A stretch of 64,000 bases of DNA from Deroplatys truncata (lineage: Eukaryota > Arthropoda > Insecta > Mantodea > Mantidae), in contig CM060977.1 in assembly GCA_030765065.1 (NCBI GenBank), positions 97,047,795 to 97,111,794 on the forward strand. Reading direction: 5' to 3'. This document shows positions 42,989 through 53,690 of the stretch, in pieces. Every line of letters starts with the position of its first letter. Position 1 is the stretch's first letter. The notes beneath the pieces are model-generated. The model saw only the letters and a list, made by a program, of their open reading frames with translations, did no database searches and was not told the origin of the DNA. The position numbers and the translations under genes were made by a program.

Positions 42989-43139
42989 AAAAAGGATATG
43001 CTTTTGACATGTTTTACCACTAATTTAATTTACGGGTAAGAAAGAATCCACTGGCGATGAATATATTCCCGAGATGCAGTGAAACTCTTGTTTGAAAGTA
43101 TATAGTTCATCGCATGTTATCGTCATCGGGTGATGAACA

Positions 43140-43260
43140 TCACCATTATTGACTTCCAGGATGGGTTACTGTTACCATCTGTCTGCCAGCGAGCGGATTC
43201 GATCCCCACACATCACCTCCGTGGTTAGTTTGCTATGGGGCTCTAGGGATTTAATAATCA
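43140..43260 (-). repeat. Possible tRNA-derived SINE fragment
   Basis: The minus strand has GTGGGGATCGAATCCGCTCG, a near-perfect B box, preceded by CCCATAGCAAACTAACC where an A box would lie, and followed by CTGGCAGACAGATGG. Only one such copy is seen in the window, so family membership is uncertain. Confidence 0.4.
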
Positions 43261-43530
43261 TTACTGGCAGAACGAAACCGTTTCGGAAACCCTATTCGTA
43301 GTAATTAATCCAAGCTTATAGTTTGATAATAGACAGGGGCCTCTCCCACCCTCGTCTCTCTGTTCCGCAAAGCGCGCGCATACAGGACGGATTGATTGAT
43401 TAATCTGACGTCCTTCTACCGAACAAGCAATTGTTATATATTATGTAAATCTGCAATATATGTGGCAGCGGAATGAAAAGTAATGCAACCGTGTTCATAA
43501 GCAGAGATCGAATGAACGCATCATAAATAC

Positions 43531-44369
43531 TCGGTGGAAGGGAACGTATTTCTTTCCTCCCAATATGTGTTTCATAAAAGTATTACAAACAAAAATGTGT
43601 AATGGAATTTTGTTCTGTGATCAACCTTTTTTAAAAAAAGAAGAAAGTGTCATTTGTTCCAAATTACTTCTTGAATTCAACTAGAGTATATGAAGAACAT
43701 ACTTTTTTACTTGTAAGATCAGCAGGGTAACCTATTTCTGACATAGTAGTTTTAAAATAATCACTTAAAATGATATTTCAATCCCCTTTTTGTAGACGTA
43801 ATGTGGCTTTAGAACTTGGAAACGTTGCAAAATGTTGAGGTAGTCACGCGATCTCAACCGACTTCTGCACGTAAACAAAACATAGCCTACCTCGATCCTC
43901 TTCTTTATCCGAATGGTGACAACCAGCATGCTATAACAGTGTAGTATTAAGGAAATGCCTTCAGCGTCCAATAAGGGCTAACGAAGTACTAGTTATGTAT
44001 TTACGTGTCAGAAAGATGGTTTGGTTAATTACATTATAGTGGTGTCAATTACAAAATGTATTTAAGTTGAACGAGCTGATGAAAATATCTGTAGACAGTC
44101 AATTTAGATGCAATATCTAGGATGCAGCAGGCTGAAACGTTTGATAATCCTCATGAGACACACTCCTCTGTGAAGTGAAAGCGATACCTCCGCTACTATG
44201 AGATAGCAAACCCTGGAACAGCATGTCTGTTTTACTTTTTCAAAAACACAAAAATACCTTTACAGAAAATGGCTGTAAAAACTGGAAGTTACAAAACGTG
44301 TTCCAACAATGAGATATGTAACTGGTTTAAGTTAATGTAAAATCTTCCCTTCCACCCGGTATAGTATCA
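43531..44369. mobile_element. TIR DNA element (family T), non-autonomous
   Basis: The left end TACTCGGTGGAAGGGAACG and the reverse complement of the right end TACCGGGTGGAAGGGAAGA are inverted partners flanked by TA. Internal sequence (GTATTACAAACAAAAA, TTTTGTTCTGTGATCA, GGGTAACCTATTTCTGA, CAGAAAATGGCTGTAAAAAC) matches 59882-61322, which is the same family. No transposase is visible here. Confidence 0.75.
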
Positions 44370-44738
44370 CCTATTTTATTTTCCAGCCGTATGAAAGCAA
44401 GGTCTACAATCGTTTGGCAACTCACTGTTATTATGTGTACTAGATGGATACCAAACATCTCTAGGTTCGCGACATCAAAGGAAATGTTGATACGTTACGC
44501 GAATACTGCATGCCAGAATATCGGAAGCGAATATATCATGCATTAAAACAGCATAATTTAATTCCATACCATAGAGGCTTTCCGTTCAAAACCACGTCCA
44601 TAATACAATAGCAGCGTCTTTCATTCTTTGCCCTAATATTATAACATTTCAAGTATAAGAAACTGTGACAAAACATGCTATTTACCATAGAACTATTACT
44701 TCCTTAAGGGGTTAATAAATGACAAAAATTGGCAAAAA

Positions 44739-45062
44739 AAATCTGATGTTACATTCATATTCGTTTTTCTACGCTCTATCGTTTATCAGGGTATGCGAAC
44801 TATTTTTACAAAGACTTATTTTTCTATATACTTTATTATAATCACGATTTTCTTCGTGTCGCATGTTTATAAGATACTGAACTTAATTTTTGAGTTATGC
44901 TGTCCACAGACACACATAAAACACAAGGAGCTTTCTCTAAAAATTCCTTTTGGGATTCAGGTGGGTTCAAAACATGTATTTCAGGTGAAGTCTCGGTAGA
45001 AGTTTTAGGTGGAATATAAATCCTTTTCTACATACTAGTATATACATGGTAGACAACGTAAA
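44739..45062 (+). mobile_element. F1 element, internally deleted
   Basis: It starts ATCTGATGTTACATTCATAT after an A run, has the 5' 130 bp, then jumps to TTCTTCGTGTCGCATGTTTA and TGAGTTATGCTGTCCACAG, and ends GGTAGACAACGT. The middle half is missing. Repeat U follows within a few bases. Confidence 0.7.
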
Positions 45063-45074
45063 AGCTATTATAGA

Positions 45075-45341
45075 TGCCTTAATGAGATTTTCAAGGAAAA
45101 TTTTACGACCTTAATCTTTAATAATACCAACTATTAATGGAAATATGTTAACAGTTATTGAGAAACTAACTTTTTATTTCTCGCAAATTTTGTTGAAATA
45201 CAATATAAAGTATTTTAAAGGGCTATATGAATCTCAAAGAAACTTTATCTTGCTATTTTTTGTCTTTGGAGTTTGCTTAATGCACAAAAAATAAATTTGT
45301 ATTGGGTTAATGGATTTTGAGAAAGGTGCACCTGAAAATAA
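45075..45341 (+). repeat. Repeat U, copy 2
   Basis: It is homologous to 28030-28330 in opposite orientation (CTTTAATAATACCAACTATT, CAGTTATTGAGAAACTAAC, GAGTTTGCTTAATGCACA). In both loci it directly follows an F1 3' end. Here a second F1 5' end follows it. Confidence 0.65.
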
Positions 45342-45765
45342 AACACCATCTGATTGCTGCACTCACATGGCTTTTTCTACTCTTGTAAAAACTATTTATA
45401 CAAACGCTTGTTCTCCATATGCTTCATGTTAATCGAGATAAATATCTGCAGAAACTATCCTACTGTTAATTTTCTTGTAGGTGCAGGGGGAGTATTGTAG
45501 ACTTTAAGAGGCAGTCAAATCTTTTAAGAGCTGCTTGCTATGTGGAGCATTCCATTCTCTTTGCATATCCATGAGATAAACAAAAATAATAACGAATCCC
45601 CATTTGAGAAAAGGTATAAGTATTGCAAAATTAAAACAAATAACAAGAAATATCTCTGAAATGCTTCACTGAAAAGAAAACTATATGGTATAAATTGGGT
45701 GTTTTAACATTCTGTGTTGTAAAGTTTTGTGTATCTCTTACGGTTTACCAGTTGTGCAAAACTGA

Positions 45766-45925
45766 AATTGAGTTTTATTTATGGACGCTCTTTAACTGCT
45801 GTGGTCCTTAGCGTCCCATCCTATATTGGGTGTGAATGAGCAGTATTTTTGCGCAGAGGCCTCTTTATCAGCCTTGAGGTTCTTTTACGTGCCGTAAATG
45901 CACGACACGGGAACTCACGTAAATG
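45766..45925 (-). mobile_element. SINE (family E), 3' half
   Basis: ATTGAGTTTTATTTATGGAC, AGCGTCCCATCCTATATTGG, AGAGGCCTCTTTATCAGCC and TACGTGCCGTAAATGCACGA match 60598-60745. The tRNA-like head is absent, consistent with 5' truncation. It interrupts an F1 copy after GTTTACCAGTTGTGC. Confidence 0.85.
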
Positions 45926-46074
45926 TAACACAAATATTTTTGGAATCAGCGAAACCCTAAGTCATGCACGAAGGTGACACTAAAAATTTTAGAAGATCAA
46001 ACAAGTAAATGCTTTTAAAAATTTAAATGATTTCATAGTTTTTCAAAATATTCCATGTAACATCAATACCTTTT

Positions 46075-47110
46075 TTTATTTGAAGAAACTAGTCCTTAAA
46101 ATAATGATGCCATTCTTCTTGAGGCGCTTCAGAAATCAGCTTTTTATAATGTTCCGCTGTTTCATCTCATGAGGAAAAAGTGACTCCACGCATCTTATCT
46201 TTAATTTTTGGAAACCAAAACAAATCACAACGTGCTAGGTCAGGGCTTTATTGGGAAGGTGCTATCTTTAAGGCATCCAATACCTAGCTGTCACAGTTTT
46301 GCTGAATGCGACTATGTGTTGTCATGATGTGCATTATTTTTCCTTTTTGGCGTTTTTTACAATATTTTTCAAACGCTTACAGTAAGCAGACATTTATATA
46401 CCAATTGGCACCAATTGGTCCATCTTCTAATTCTACAGTAGCAATGTGGCCGTTTTAGAAAACAAAAACCTAAAAACCATCTTAGCACCACTGCGATTCG
46501 TCGGATTTTTGTAGATTTAGCTTCTGTTCGAAAGACCCATTGAGCCGGTGGACCTTTCTCCTTAGGATTGTGGCAATAAATCCAAGATTCATCAACAGTA
46601 ATGATATTCCAAATCAAATTTGAAGTGCCGCCTTGGAATTTTTGCATAAGTTTCCTGCACGAATCAATGCGTTGTTGTTTTTGAAGGGAATCAGTTTATG
46701 TGGAATCTATAGACAACATTTTTTTTTCACGTTCTAACGACTGATGTGAAATGTTTTGGATTTGACTCATAGCAATGCCCAATGTCACCGGAATAAATTC
46801 ATGATATCCATGGTTCTTAAAGTATTGCTTGAACAGCGGCAATATTTTCATTAGCAAGAGCAGTTCTTGTTCATCCTTCACGAAATTCATCACCAAGAAA
46901 AAAAATATCGATCTCTTTTGAATTCACTGTACCAATTATAAATTGTTGCCTTAGATGGGGCTTCATCGCTAAATGCATTTATAAGCCGATTTTCACAGTT
47001 TTCAGGCGTTAGTGAAGATTACAAATCGTAAAATATTACAGCCTGGAAATGTTCTCTAGTCAAATTCATATTTGAGTAAACACAAAATCTTTAAATTATG
47101 ATGATTCACA
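46075..47110 (-). pseudogene. Mariner transposase remnant
   Basis: The start MNLTREHFQAVIFYDL (about 47071) is followed by LINAFSDEAPSKATIYNWYS, a mariner N-terminal domain. A shifted frame gives NENIAAVQ and the second HTH region VTLGIAMSQIQNISH. The frame 46369-46647 reads NLIWNIITVDESWIYCHNPK (first catalytic Asp in TVDESW) and EKGPPAQWVFRTEAKSTK. The second Asp region is HHDNT near 46320 and the rest is scrambled by stops. The missing ends prevent TIR assignment. It is an old, inactive copy. Confidence 0.85.
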
Positions 47111-47324
47111 AACTATTAGAGCAAATCGAACAAATTACACAGCAGTAAACTAGGAAAACATCAGAAAGTAGCTGTGGAATATAAATGTTTTTATAAACAT
47201 AGCATTCTAAAAACTTTCAGTATCGCCTTCGTATTTCTGGTGAAATCTCAAGGTCGAATTTTTGTGAATATGCAATACCTATATCACCACCTAGACACGT
47301 GGTAGAGGAATTAATAATTATTGA

Positions 47325-48300
47325 TCCTGCAAACTGCTCTTGTATGTCTGTACAACTTCATATTGTTTTCCAATACCCTCATTTTCAAACCTTTACATAA
47401 AGAAAGTATCCGAACAACGCCAGTAAGGAACGCAATCTCTTAAACTCCCATTTAAAATGCAGACACGATTATTAGAGCTTCCAACTGATTTGCCACATTG
47501 GACAATCTGCATTTTCTGTAGTTCAGAGGCTAATGACACCGATTTCTATTCAAAGGAAGGCGCTGTTGCTGTAAAAGTAATCACATGTGGATATTTTTCA
47601 CAGGCACTCTAAGCCCTTCCTTTAGAGTTATCGATAGATCTAAATTAGTACATGTCTGAAGGCCAATTTAGTTCTTGAAATGAGGCCGGGAAACTAAAAG
47701 AAATAAAAAAATTAAATGTTTCGCCCCTCTCCAGAACAGGAGTTAATGCAGGCTTTTGTAAGAAGTCAAGTCTGCGTCCAACTGACATCTAGAGAAAGAG
47801 CGCTAGATTGAGGACGGATGTAAGGAACGAGGAAAAATAAATCTCAGTCAAGTGGTGCATTCATTTGAAATGGGAGAGGGGGTGCTGCTCGCTGTTGGAG
47901 CCACTCAACGGACTTTCCGCTAACTTTTTCATTAGTACTTTTCGAGTAGATAGTATAGTGTGTTTGCGTGCGTATATGCTTGTAGTTTCGGTTTAGTTTC
48001 ACCGTGGAAGGGTGGAACACAAAGCGAATGGTCGAGCACTTCATCCTGCATAGAAACGGGGGCACTCCATCCTCCCCTCCCCAGATATTCTGTACAACTT
48101 TTCATCACAGATCCGAGCTCCCTCCATGACCTATCTCAAACTGACCTGGACCGCAACATTTCAATTTGTGCTTGTAGCCAAATGTATCATCGGCCAGGTC
48201 CACAAGCGGACCAATATCATGGATTGTGAAACCTTCAATGTTTCTGCTGTATGTAGAATACTTGACGTTACCTAGGAAGGTTAAATGATTTTCCGAATTT
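47325..48300. other. No recognised feature
   Basis: Two overlapping ORFs on opposite strands near 47844-48229 lie in a GC-richer patch but show no motif. The rest is AT-rich with nothing recognisable. Confidence 0.45.
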
Positions 48301-48302
48301 TT

Positions 48303-49100
48303 ACATTCTCTGCTACGTACAGTAGGGAAGTGTTACATTCGACCCAAAAATTCGATATCGAGATTTCACCTTAAATACATGTTTTAAGGTGCTTTGAATC
48401 CAAATAAAGCATTTTTGGAAACACGTCCGTGTGGTGTGCGTCTATGTCTATGTCTGTCCAAGAGCACCATAACTCAAAAAACGAAAAGTTTAATAAACAC
48501 CAAATTGATATATCAGTTTAGTATATTCCAAGTATGCGACATAAAAATTTTCAAGAAAATCCCCCAAACCAGACTACCCTTTACATGGAACATTTTTGAA
48601 AATTCTGATTTTATTTAACGATTTTGATTAAAATATCACATATTAAAGATATTTTCATGGAAAATGAAATGTATACCTGAATTTTTTGGGAATGTCACAA
48701 ACGTCTGTATAACTGGTAAACCGTAAGAGATACACAAAATATTACTACACAAAAAATATAAATCCCATTAAAACACACAATTTATATCATATACTTTTTT
48801 TTTGTTGAGTGACCTTTTCCGAGATATTCCTGGTTATTTGTTTGAATTTTCCAATACTTATAAATTTTCTAAAATGGGAATTCGTTATTCGTTTTTTTTA
48901 TGTCCTGGACATACAAAGAGAATGAAAGATTTGACTGTCCCTTAAATCCACCTTATTCCCCTTGCACCTACAAGAAAATTAGCAATAAGATAGTTTCTGC
49001 AAATGTCTATCTCGATTAACATGAAGTAAATGGAGAATAAGCGTTTGTAAAAATAGTTTTTACAAGAGTAGAGAAAGTCCTGTGAATGAAATGCATCAGA
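48303..49100 (-). mobile_element. F1 element, complete, minus
   Basis: ACATTCTCTGCTACGTACAG and TAGGGAAGTGTTACATTCGA form the 3' end. GAGATTTCACCTTAAATACA, CGACATAAAAATTTTCAAG, CCAAACCAGACTACCCTTTA, CTGGTAAACCGTAAGAGAT and TCTATCTCGATTAACATGAA lead to the 5' end GAGTAGAGAAAGTCCTGTGA and GCATCAGAT with a T run. Confidence 0.85.
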
Positions 49101-49546
49101 TTTTTGTACTAAAGCCTTCAAATTTGTATGCTGTCTAGTAACATTTGGTATAACTACCATTAAAATTGAATAACTAGATGTTAAAGTAATGGAAAATGTA
49201 CAGTATGTGAGATATCTTGTCGAAAATTATTTCAGTTATCACCGGTAGAGCGGTTTTTGTAAGTAAACCATCAAGTTAGGAACGCATCGAGAGTTCGTGG
49301 TGACTAACGGCGGAAACAATATTGACCCCGCATGTTCTCCATAAACAAATATGATGTACAGTATAAAGGCAACACACCCTACTTGCATAACAGGTAGACC
49401 AAAATTAACGAATATTAGAAAGAGGAAAATCAGTGTATATTTAGCTATTGGTAGTGTGAATAAAGATTCCTATTAATTAATTAAGGCATTAATATGCAGA
49501 AGTCTGAATCGCAGTGTATATATTTTACATCAAAAACTGAAATGCT

Positions 49547-50360
49547 TACTTTCTCTACTATGTATAGTAAGCAGGGGAAGTACTGCATTCCAACCAAATT
49601 CGATACCGAGATTTAACCGGAAAAACATGTCTTGAGACGCCCTGAATACAAATAAAACTGTCTGTGTGTCTGTCTTTGAACATTATAACTAAAAAACGTA
49701 AATTCGGATAAGAACTAACTTGGTATTTAAATTTAACATCTTCCAAAGATTCGACTAAAAGATTTTCAACAAAATATTCCACCACCAACTACCCATTACG
49801 TGGAACATTTTTCGAAACTTTTTATTTTTTTTAAAAAATGTCTAACGATTTTTATTGAGAAATTATATATGAACGATATTTACATGAGAAATAAAATGTA
49901 TATCTCGAATTTTTCTGGGTATATCCTAGGAATCCCTCTTCATTTAGAAGGAATTTTGTATAATCTTGTATAAGTTGTGTACGTTAAGCGATAGACGAGA
50001 ATTTACCGTACAGAATATGTAGATCTCATTAAAACACACAATTTACTTCAAATAACTTTTTTGGGGCATAAGCCGTTTCTGAGATATCCGTTATTACAGG
50101 TTGGAATTTTTCATTTCCTGGTCATCTTTTAAAGTCCTTTCAACATTTAGTTATTTCTCGCAATGGTATGGAATTTTAGGGCCAGCATATCACTGTTGCC
50201 TTTGTATTTATAACGAAATATATAATGTAGCTATTTCTGCAACGTTTATTTGCAGTACAATGTACTAGATAGAAAAATAAGCTGTAATGCAAATAGTTTA
50301 TATATCCACTAATAAATGATAGGAGAATAGAGAAGGTCACGTGAATGTATCACATCAGAT
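49547..50360 (-). mobile_element. F1 element, complete, minus
   Basis: ACTTTCTCTACTATGTATAG and TAAGCAGGGGAAGTACTGCA start the 3' end. GAGATTTAACCGGAAAAACA, GCCCTGAATACAAATAAAAC, ACTACCCATTACGTGGAACA, GTTAAGCGATAGACGAG, TTTTTGGGGCATAAGCC, and finally ATAGAGAAGGTCACGTGAAT with CACATCAGAT follow in order. Confidence 0.85.
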
Positions 50361-50369
50361 TTTGTTTAA

Positions 50370-51985
50370 TTGAATTATAGCTTGTTTAACATACTATTTT
50401 AAACGTCCCTTGAGCTCTATGTTGCATGTGATGATTTCTATATTTGTGCTGACGTGATCCATGTAAAGTTCGCTACAAAGATGTTTATTGTGAGGTTTTT
50501 GTGTATGAAATCTTCTTTACTTTAAACATGCTACCACAGTTCTCCAAGAGTCTATAAATGCATTGAATAAATGGAAAAGTCGTAACGAAGTCGTAACGAA
50601 GTCGTAATGAGTGTCCCTCACAGTACCTGGCGTTCCCTGGTAACACGGCTGCTCTGTTTAATTACAAAAACCCTCTGCCAGGTTCTCACATACAATAACA
50701 ATATTTGTTTTGCCATGTTTCAGAACTCTAAATTGCAAGGTTATTTAAATATTAATTTTTATCGTGTAAATTCCTTTTTCTAATAAATATGCATTTTCAA
50801 AAAATATCCAGATCAAAAATTCAAGCTTTACACTAAACGAATTTACAAAAAATGTATTACATAATATTTTTGTAGAAAAAGTATTCCTCTTTAGGTCCTC
50901 CAAACTTTTTGATTTTTCAAACTTAATAATTTATTTCTCCAAGTTGGAGCATTATTTTGAAGAAATATACGGTCATTTTGTTTAATATATTTTGAAACTC
51001 GCATAAAAATTTTGAACTAAATTAGTAAAATATGCCATTTTTTGTAGAGAATTGTGAATTTTGAAAAAAAAAATGCTCAAAAAAGCTTGCAAAAACAAAG
51101 TTTAAATTTGTCCGTGTCTACAACTACGATGTGCATGTACGTTAATAGCTTCATAGCTAGTAAGTTAAATGCAACAAGTGAAGAAAAAACTTGTGTTCTT
51201 AAGTTTTAGAACTCATACTATTTTATTATGAGAAGTTTAATTGTTTAGTTTTTCACTATTTTTCAACTTTCACAGATGTATCACCTGATGAGATTAAAAT
51301 GTATATTTTTAACAATTCATGTAAACTTTATAATATTTCATGAAACATAAAAGCATTTTTCAAAGCTATTATTTCTGTACTCAATTCTTTGATGTATCTG
51401 AAATGATTTAAATATGCTTTTATAATTCATAGTGAGAAACCAGAACTCAAGTTATTGATATTATTGAAGAGCTACTTTAAAGCTAAATCTTATCAAATTT
51501 TTGGATTAATTAATTCACTGCAGTCAAGAGGTTTAAAATACAACAAAAAATACCCGTAAAATCATTTTTCAATTAACATTTGGAACATTTGTGACAAATT
51601 TTCTTGCAGATATGACAACAATGTTATATGTGATATTTCGCATGATGAAAAATATTGTTTAGAGCAAACTTAAATTTTAATAAAAATCAAGCCTAACGTA
51701 AACATTAATTTACTCTTTATTACTTTCTCTGACCCTTTTCTTTTCTAGTGGATTGTTTCTTTGCGATGACCTGCGACAGCTTTTACACTTTCTTCCGAAA
51801 TCTATCTTCAAGACAGTTCTTTTTTTGTTGTTCCTTTCATTTTCACATCAATAGTGCAGGAGTTTAGCTTCTGAACTGCAGTGCATCCCATATTATCCTA
51901 AAATATTTCAGTAGTAGCTGCGACTACTAAAATCTACTAAAATTTAATTTCTCAAAACTTCAGCATGCGATAGACCCAATACATC
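50370..51985. other. AT-rich region with a short tandem run
   Basis: No gene is recognised. At about 50579-50608 the 11-mer GTCGTAACGAA repeats twice and starts a third time. The remainder is very AT-rich and might be a decayed element, but it matches nothing else in the window. Confidence 0.45.
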
Positions 51986-52392
51986 AATTTTTTCTGATCT
52001 GCAAACACTTGCCACAAACTGCATTTTACATGGACATTTTTCCAAATTTTTTATTTTCTCACGATTATCATCAAAATACCATATATGTAAAGCATTCACA
52101 TGACAAATAAAACGTATATCTTTAATTTTCTGTAACGGCCTGTGAATTCCTTTTCATTCAAGGGAATTATGTATAATCGTGTATAACTGGTAAACGTTAA
52201 GCGATAGACGAAAACTACACAAGAAATGTAGATATCCTTAAACACGCGATTTATTTCAAATGTTTTTGTGACAAACCATTTATGAGATATGCGTTATTAG
52301 CAATGTGAATTGTGCATTTCTTGGTCATACTCTTAAAGGCCTTTCAACATTCATGTTTTGTCGCGATTGCATAGAAACAGTATCAATTTATA

Positions 52393-53194
52393 CGGGGTAT
52401 TAAAAAAAGTATTCCTTATTTTGAGAAGTGGTGTGTTGACCAAAACAATAAAAAATTGGCAGTAATCATGGCCTGTAAAATGCATACCTTAAGAGCTATA
52501 CTTGTTCATTTTTGATAGTGTGAAGCATCTCTTCTACTGCAAGCTCCTATTACGTATGACCTGCGGAATACAAAATGAGGACGCATTACACTGTTACTGT
52601 GAAACAACATTGCTTCTAATGTAATGTTCGTGTAATTACATATGACCTGCGCTTGTGAGCCATCACTAAAGGAGGTGCTCAATATGGCGTCCATTCATAG
52701 TAAGGCATGCTTCTGTCCGACGTCTTAGAGAATCGCGCACTCTCACCATTCTATGTTGGTCACGGATGCTCTGGCAGGCATTGATGATGCCTTCGTGTAG
52801 TGTTTGTACATCATTAATGGGGGTTGTAGGCACAAAAAATTTAAAGATAAAACTACAATGTAAAAGCATTTCATAAACTTATCAAAACACAAACTGATTC
52901 ATTAGAACTAATAAGAATATTCGTTGTATTTACCCAGAATTGTGAATACAGCTTATAGTAACAACACTAACAGATTTTCACTCCATGCCGTATCCATGGA
53001 CAATAACAGAGTAATGTATCCTCATTTGTTTACTGCTTGCATTAGAAGGGATGTTTCACAGTAGCGAAGATAAACAAGTGCTCATAGCTCTTAAGGTATG
53101 CATTTCAGAGCCAATGTTCACTGGATACTTTTCTCTTGTTTTTGTCCACACTACCACTTCTCAAAATATGGAATACTTTCTTTAACACCCGATA
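52393..53194 (-). mobile_element. Mariner-like TIR element (internally deleted) inside F1
   Basis: The left end CGGGGTATTAAAAAAAGTAT and the reverse complement of the right end CGGGTGTTAAAGAAAGTAT continue inward as TATTTTGAGAAGTGGT, giving about 45-bp TIRs. TATA adjoins both ends. The minus-strand coding remnant is described separately. At about 800 bp it is a deletion derivative. Confidence 0.8.
52666..52869 (-). pseudogene. Transposase C-terminus remnant
   Basis: The frame ends LHEGIINACQSIRDQHRMVR, VRDSLRRRTEACLTMNGRHI and EHLL. The pattern (L-x-x-R-I-x-x-A-C ... R-x-x-x-C-x-x-x-N-G-x-H-x-E-x-L-L) is the usual end of a large insect group of mariner-like DDE transposases. The catalytic core is absent. 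The start given is only the ORF start, not a real initiation site. Confidence 0.6.
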
Positions 53195-53414
53195 TAGCGT
53201 ACAGCTCTTAAGCATTTGACTATCGTTTTCCCTTTGTATCTATAGCGAAATGTGTAACGTAGCTATTTCTGCAAAGGCCTATTTGGATTAAAATGTAGTG
53301 GATAGAAAAATAAACTTAGTAACCATAGTTTTTATACCCACAAATAAACAATGGAGTATAGAAAAGTCTTGTGAATGTTTCTCCCCATTTATATGCAGCC
53401 TTTAATATCTAAGG

Positions 53415-53690
53415 TCATATCGGCGGCTTCCCTTTGGAATAATTGCTTATCGGAATGATGTTCACTGTTTCACGGTTACTTTAATGCTTAGTTTTCTTTA
53501 CTTTGGAGTTTCTTTAGAGACATTAAATTCACACACACATATTTACTCTCTCACCCACACTTACAGACTCTAGCGAGGATGAGGAATAATCCTATCTAAA
53601 GAAAAATTCCCATCCTCCAGTCGGGAATCGAACCGGAACCTCTCAATATGGAAGCTATTCGGTGGTATATGAAATTTAGAATTTACGAAA
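53415..53690 (-). mobile_element. tRNA-derived SINE (family C)
   Basis: The minus strand has CCGGTTCGATTCCCGACTGG (B box), GGATGGGAATTTTTCTTTAG and, at the far end, CCAAAGGGAAGCCGCCGATA, the same order as 13035-13215. About 90 bp of extra sequence with a CACACACA tract sits in the body. The A-box half is poorly preserved. Confidence 0.65.

Larger units (their letters stand above)
45342..47322 (+). mobile_element. F1 element split by a SINE and a mariner
   Basis: The 5' part (45342-45765) has ATCTGATTGCTGCACTCAC, AGACTTTAAGAGGCAGTCAA and GTTTACCAGTTGTGC. The 3' part (about 47165-47322) has TCAGTATCGCCTTCGTATTT, GGTGAAATCTCAAGGTCGAA and ACACGTGGTAGAGGAAT. Between them lie a family E SINE and a minus-strand mariner, both younger insertions. 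Confidence 0.7.
51990..53385 (-). mobile_element. F1 element, minus, split by a mariner-like element
   Basis: Landmarks GCCACAAACTGCATTTTACA, CTGGTAAACGTTAAGCGATA, AACACGCGATTTATTTCAAA and GTCGCGATTGCATAGAAACA run to about 52390. They resume at 53195 as TATAGCGTACAGCTCTTAAG, CATTTGACTATCG and AAAGGCCTATTTGGATTAAA, ending ATAGAAAAGTCTTGTGAATG. The 3' third is missing. Confidence 0.75.
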
